From positions 8,616-72,615 of the forward strand of contig JAGZQO010000009.1 in the NCBI GenBank assembly GCA_018382125.1: a DNA stretch of 64,000 nt. The letters are read 5' to 3'. The number at the start of each line of letters is the position of its first letter. Position 1 is the first letter of the stretch. The notes beneath the pieces were generated by a model. That model was not told the origin of the DNA, searched no databases, and worked only from the letters and a program-made list of their open reading frames with translations. A program made the position numbers and the translations under genes. Shown in pieces: positions 60,864-64,000 of this stretch. The DNA is from Collinsella sp. GTDB taxonomy: Bacteria; Actinomycetota; Coriobacteriia; Coriobacteriales; Coriobacteriaceae.

Positions 60864-61034
60864 CTAATTTGCAAAGAAGTGACGCACCATGCACTTGGCG
60901 CCCAACGTCTCCCTCCGGATGTTGCCCTGCGAACCATCGATCCAGGCCTTCAGGCTCATAGGAACGTCCTCGACCCTTACAGCATCGAACTCGGGCGCGA
61001 GGGCAAGCAAAGCATGCGCGATAGCATTGAACAT
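60864..61034 (-). CDS. Small hypothetical protein between argG and argH
   Basis: A 56-codon frame starting at ATG 61034 behind GAGGAG (8-base spacing) and ending in TAG. The product starts MFNAIAHALLALAPEFDAVR and ends KCMVRHFFAN, with a SLKAWIDGSQGNIRRETLGA stretch between. I recognise no family. It is co-directional with argH, 118 bases upstream of it, and after the argG terminator, so it may head the argH transcript. Confidence 0.5.
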   Translation of the reverse strand: MFNAIAHALLALAPEFDAVRVEDVPMSLKAWIDGSQGNIRRETLGAKCMVRHFFAN

Positions 61035-61078
61035 AATGGATACTCCTCATATATATAGGCACAGAGCCGCCAAATTGA

Positions 61079-61115
61079 TAGAAGGAGCCCCGCCGGACAA
61101 CCCCGGCGGGGCTCG
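61079..61115 (-). terminator. Terminator of argG
   Basis: Minus-strand stem GAGCCCCGCCGG/CCGGCGGGGCTC with a 6-base loop and CTTCT after it, about 150 bases past the argG stop. Confidence 0.8.
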
Positions 61116-61267
61116 GACTCAGCCGCAGACGCGGCATCATATATGCGGGCGGAACGTAGGGGCCACCGATGTTAAGAAGTGTCAGCAAGCATAACGAAAG
61201 GTAGGGACCCCGTGCGCCCGTTATGTATCACGCGGATGGGCCGCGCGGATACCAAGGGAAGGAGGCG

Positions 61268-62494
61268 CTAGGCCTGGGCAGCAGCAGAGCTGGGGCCCTG
61301 GACCTTTGCCCACGTCTTGAGCGACAGCGTATCGATCTCGATAAAGCCGGCGCTGGCCTTCTCGTCAAACGTGGTGTCGCGGTCGTAGGTAGCCAGGCCG
61401 TAGTCGTAGAGGCTGAAGGGACTCTTGCGGCCGACGACATGGCAGTTGCCCTTAAAGAACTTCAGACGGACAGTGCCGGTCACGAACTTCTGGGTATCGG
61501 CCATAAAGGCGTCGAGCGCGTTCTTGAGCGGGCTGTACCACTGGCCGTTGTACACGGCGGTGGCCCAATCCTGCTCGAGCTTGATCTTGGTCTTGAGCAG
61601 GTCGCCCTCGACGCAGATGTCCTCGAGCGCCTTGTGGGCGGTGATGAGCGTCAGGGCGCCGGGAACCTCATAGCACTCGCGGCTCTTGAGGCCCACCAGA
61701 CGATCCTCGACCAGGTCAAGACGGCCAAAGCCGTTGTCGCCCGAAATCTTGTTGAGGGCGATGACGATCTCGGAGAGCTTCATCTTCTTGCCGTCGACGG
61801 CGACAGGCTTGCCGGCCTCAAACTCGATCTCGGTATAGGTCGGGGTGTCAGGCGTGTCCTCGGGGTTCTTGGTCATAACCCAAGCGTCATCGAGCGGCTC
61901 ATTCCAAGGGTCCTCCAGGTGACCGCACTCGATGGCGCGACCCCACAGGTTGTCGTCGATGGAGTAGGGGTTGTCGTTGGCACCCTCGGGAACCGGCACG
62001 TTGTGGGCGTGGGCATAGGCGACCTCGTCGGGACGGCACTTCAGGTCCCACTCGCGAACCGGGGCGATAACCTTGAGCTCGGGGTCGAGGGCCTTGACGG
62101 CGGCCTCAAAACGGACCTGATCGTTACCTTTGCCAGTGCAGCCGTGGGCGACGTAGGTCGCGCCAAACTCGTGGGCGACCTCAACAAGCTTCTTGGCAAG
62201 CAGCGGGCGAGACAGGGCGGAGAGCAGCGGATACTTATTCTCGTACATGGAGTTTGCGGCGATGGCTTTGGTCAGGAACTCATCGGAGAACTCGTCGCGC
62301 AGGTCGAGCACCTGGCAATCGAGAACGCCCAGGTCGAGCGCCTTCTGCTTCTTGGCATCCAGTCCGGTCTCTTCCTGGCCCACGTTGCCGCAGACGCAAA
62401 CGACATCGAGATTCTTCTCGTCCTGGAGCCACTTGACACATACGGATGTATCAAGACCACCGGAATATGCGAGAACGACTTTTTCCTTGCTCAT
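61268..62494 (-). CDS. argG: Argininosuccinate synthase
   Basis: A 408-residue enzyme joining citrulline and aspartate with ATP. VVLAYSGGLDTSVCVKWL is the N-type ATP pyrophosphatase loop, YVAHGCTGKGNDQVRFE near 113 binds citrulline and Asp, and GHLEDPWNEP near 187 is conserved. The ATG at 62494 follows GAAAGGAAAC. No clear ARG box is seen in its upstream region. Confidence 0.96.
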   Translation of the reverse strand: MSKEKVVLAYSGGLDTSVCVKWLQDEKNLDVVCVCGNVGQEETGLDAKKQKALDLGVLDCQVLDLRDEFSDEFLTKAIAANSMYENKYPLLSALSRPLLAKKLVEVAHEFGATYVAHGCTGKGNDQVRFEAAVKALDPELKVIAPVREWDLKCRPDEVAYAHAHNVPVPEGANDNPYSIDDNLWGRAIECGHLEDPWNEPLDDAWVMTKNPEDTPDTPTYTEIEFEAGKPVAVDGKKMKLSEIVIALNKISGDNGFGRLDLVEDRLVGLKSRECYEVPGALTLITAHKALEDICVEGDLLKTKIKLEQDWATAVYNGQWYSPLKNALDAFMADTQKFVTGTVRLKFFKGNCHVVGRKSPFSLYDYGLATYDRDTTFDEKASAGFIEIDTLSLKTWAKVQGPSSAAAQA

Positions 62495-63048
62495 GGCTGT
62501 TTCCTTTCGCCCTTGGTAGCTAGTTAGAACATCGGTCAGTTGCAAGTCATTTCAAGGTCATATACCGTGCAATATCAGGTTAAATAGCAAAAATCAGCAC
62601 ATACATGCCCTAGAAACATGCAGCAATGTCGTGCTAAAACCCAACGACCTCAAAATGACTCTGTTGAGGCAATTCGCCCCATGCGGACAGAGACGATTGT
62701 TATCGTCGTCGGGAAATTGCGCGCTGGCGTCGGATGGCATTGTCTGCAGTGGTGATGATCTTTACGAACTGCATCTGCCTCTCCTTTCACGTATCGCCGG
62801 GCGCAATTCAAATATCGTAAACGGTACCTTTTACTCGGTAAGCGGTTGTTTTTCCGTCTCCGTTTTCGATGGTCGCTATATTACGCTAAAGTGCCCGCAG
62901 CACAAGCGACAAATTCAAATTTCTGAAAAGTTTTTTCATTACTTTGTGAAGCGTGGTGCAAATACGCACCATTCCTGCGAAAATACGCTCGACTACTAGT
63001 TGATGGTTATAACGTCTGAAACAATCTCGAAACGAAAGGCGCATTTTT
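62495..63048. other. Divergent intergenic region argG / Cof-type hydrolase
   Basis: 554 bases with lower GC than the flanks. A 122-codon open frame (62631-62999, plus) has no RBS, Cys- and Ser-rich random-like content and no known motif, so I do not call it. AT-rich stretches near 62570 and 62870 may hold promoters. Confidence 0.4.
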
Positions 63049-63876
63049 ATGCAAACTTACGAATCGGACGCCAACATCGGCAACATTAAGATTCTCGCCG
63101 TCGATATGGACAAGACGCTGCTGACCGACGAGCGTGTGCTGCCCCAGGGTCTTGATGAGCGCCTGGACAAGCTCGCCGACGCCGGCATCGTATTCTGCCC
63201 CGCCAGCGGACGTCCCGCCCCCAAGCTCGAGGAGATGTTCGAGGGCATCAAGAACCGCCTCGCCTTTTGTCCCGACAACGGAGCTTGCGTGATCTATCGC
63301 GGCAGCTATATCTATAAAAGCAATATTGACGTGGAGCTGTATCAGCAGGTCTTGAACCGTGCCTCGGAGGATCCTCGCGCTGTCCCCGTCCTGTGCTGCT
63401 TCGACGAGTTCTACGTGCTTGCCCGCGACCATCAATACCACGACGAGATCAGCGTCTACTACAACACAATCAACTACGTAGACAGCTTTGAGGGCATTGA
63501 TTTCGAGTCCAACAAGATTTCGGTCTTCTTCCCCGGCTACGACGCCGAGCCCGCTTTCCGCGAGACCTATAGCCCCGAGTTCTCAGACAAACTCTACGTC
63601 ACCAACGCTGGGCGCGAGTGGATCGACTTTATGAACCTGGGCGTCGACAAGGGCGCCGGCGTCGCTCACCTGTGCGAGCACCTGGGCATCGATATTGCCG
63701 ATGCTGCCGCCGTGGGCGATACCTACAACGACATCCCCATGCTGGAGCGCGTCGGTCACAGCTTTATCGTGGACAACGCCGAGGAGCACATGAACGCGCA
63801 TGCCAAGTGGCGCATTCCGAGCAACAACGACGGGGGCGTACTGACGCTCATCGACGCCATCTTGGCGGCTCGTTAA
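63049..63876 (+). CDS. Cof-type HAD hydrolase
   Basis: A 275-residue HAD phosphatase of the Cof/IIB type. Motif I is ILAVDMDKTLLTDERV near residue 15, motif II is around FCPASGRP near 49, and motif IV AAVGDTYNDIPMLERVG near 222 carries the metal-binding Asp pair. A C2 cap lies between. Such enzymes dephosphorylate sugar phosphates or cofactors; the target is unknown. AAAGG sits nine bases ahead of the ATG. Confidence 0.9.
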   Translation: MQTYESDANIGNIKILAVDMDKTLLTDERVLPQGLDERLDKLADAGIVFCPASGRPAPKLEEMFEGIKNRLAFCPDNGACVIYRGSYIYKSNIDVELYQQVLNRASEDPRAVPVLCCFDEFYVLARDHQYHDEISVYYNTINYVDSFEGIDFESNKISVFFPGYDAEPAFRETYSPEFSDKLYVTNAGREWIDFMNLGVDKGAGVAHLCEHLGIDIADAAAVGDTYNDIPMLERVGHSFIVDNAEEHMNAHAKWRIPSNNDGGVLTLIDAILAAR

Positions 63877-63904
63877 CGTAGCTCATCGGACCTGGCCGGG
63901 CGAG

Positions 63905-64000
63905 GCGGGTAAGTTTTTCGCTCGGTCAGGTCCTGGGCTCGCTCGGAAAGCACATTAAGTGCTTTCCGGCTCGTGCGGAATCTACGAAAAACTTACCCGC
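63905..64000. repeat. Nested palindromic element D, reaching the window edge
   Basis: GCGGGTAAGTTTTTCG (63905-63920) pairs perfectly with CGAAAAACTTACCCGC (63985-64000). Inside is GGAAAGCAC-ATTAA-GTGCTTTCC. The 5' portion may extend beyond the window. It lies 28 bases past the stop of the Cof-type gene. Confidence 0.8.

Noticed and set aside
62631..62999. A 122-codon plus-strand open frame upstream of the Cof-type hydrolase
   Set aside because: No RBS, no motif, unusual composition and atypical codon use; more likely intergenic.

Overview
The window comes from a GC-rich anaerobic actinobacterium, most likely a gut Coriobacteriia of the Collinsella type. This is inferred from base composition, start and RBS style (ATG, GTG and TTG after GGAGG-like sites) and gene content: a Hyf-type formate hydrogenlyase, selenocysteine machinery, double-cubane reductases and no visible aerobic respiration. 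No species call is possible from sequence alone. Most genes lie on the minus strand.

Layout: 1-3738 holds a molybdenum hydroxylase (xanthine dehydrogenase family), with fused 2Fe-2S and Mo domains plus an FAD subunit. Then come gdhA (3894-5249), a DUF3343 protein with a Cys-rich N-terminus, mobA, the selenocysteine tRNA gene selC (6705-6801, anticodon UCA), selB and selA. A lone molybdopterin oxidoreductase and a FocA-type channel follow. 13455-27983 is one long formate hydrogenlyase cluster in the transcription order hydN, fdhA, hyfA-B-C-D-E-F, large hydrogenase subunit, hycF, hycG, hycH, hycI. Its fdhA is interrupted by an in-frame UGA at codon 140, read here as selenocysteine.

28161-30635 is a lower-GC accessory island with a RelB-like antitoxin/PIN toxin pair and an AbiEi/Vsr-like protein, bracketed by two copies of a 24-bp-armed inverted repeat. 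A Pro-Gly tRNA pair and brnQ follow. 32332-39067 is a second selenium region: two double-cubane-type reductases, one activase, selD (with a UGA at codon 17), yedF, a short DUF3343 protein and a cysteine desulfurase, all co-directional. 39502-44918 carries modCBA, mogA/moaB and moeA for molybdate uptake and cofactor assembly.

45129-63876 is mostly housekeeping: a CLC antiporter, lipid kinase, GGQ release-factor-like protein, xpt, an MFS exporter, metY, a small redox protein, yigZ, RNase P RNA, rpsA, two HAD hydrolases, the cysteine desulfidase cyuA, rpiB, ndk, argH and argG.

How it fits together: ModABC, MoeA, Mog and MobA can make the Mo cofactor. SelA, SelB, SelC and SelD can make and insert selenocysteine. 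FdhA uses both, and the Hyf complex turns its electrons into H2. Several structured repeats in intergenic DNA are not explained by the genes. They include a four-copy family with a conserved purine-rich internal loop, a three-copy long hairpin with compensatory changes, and a riboswitch-like leader ahead of the formate hydrogenlyase genes.
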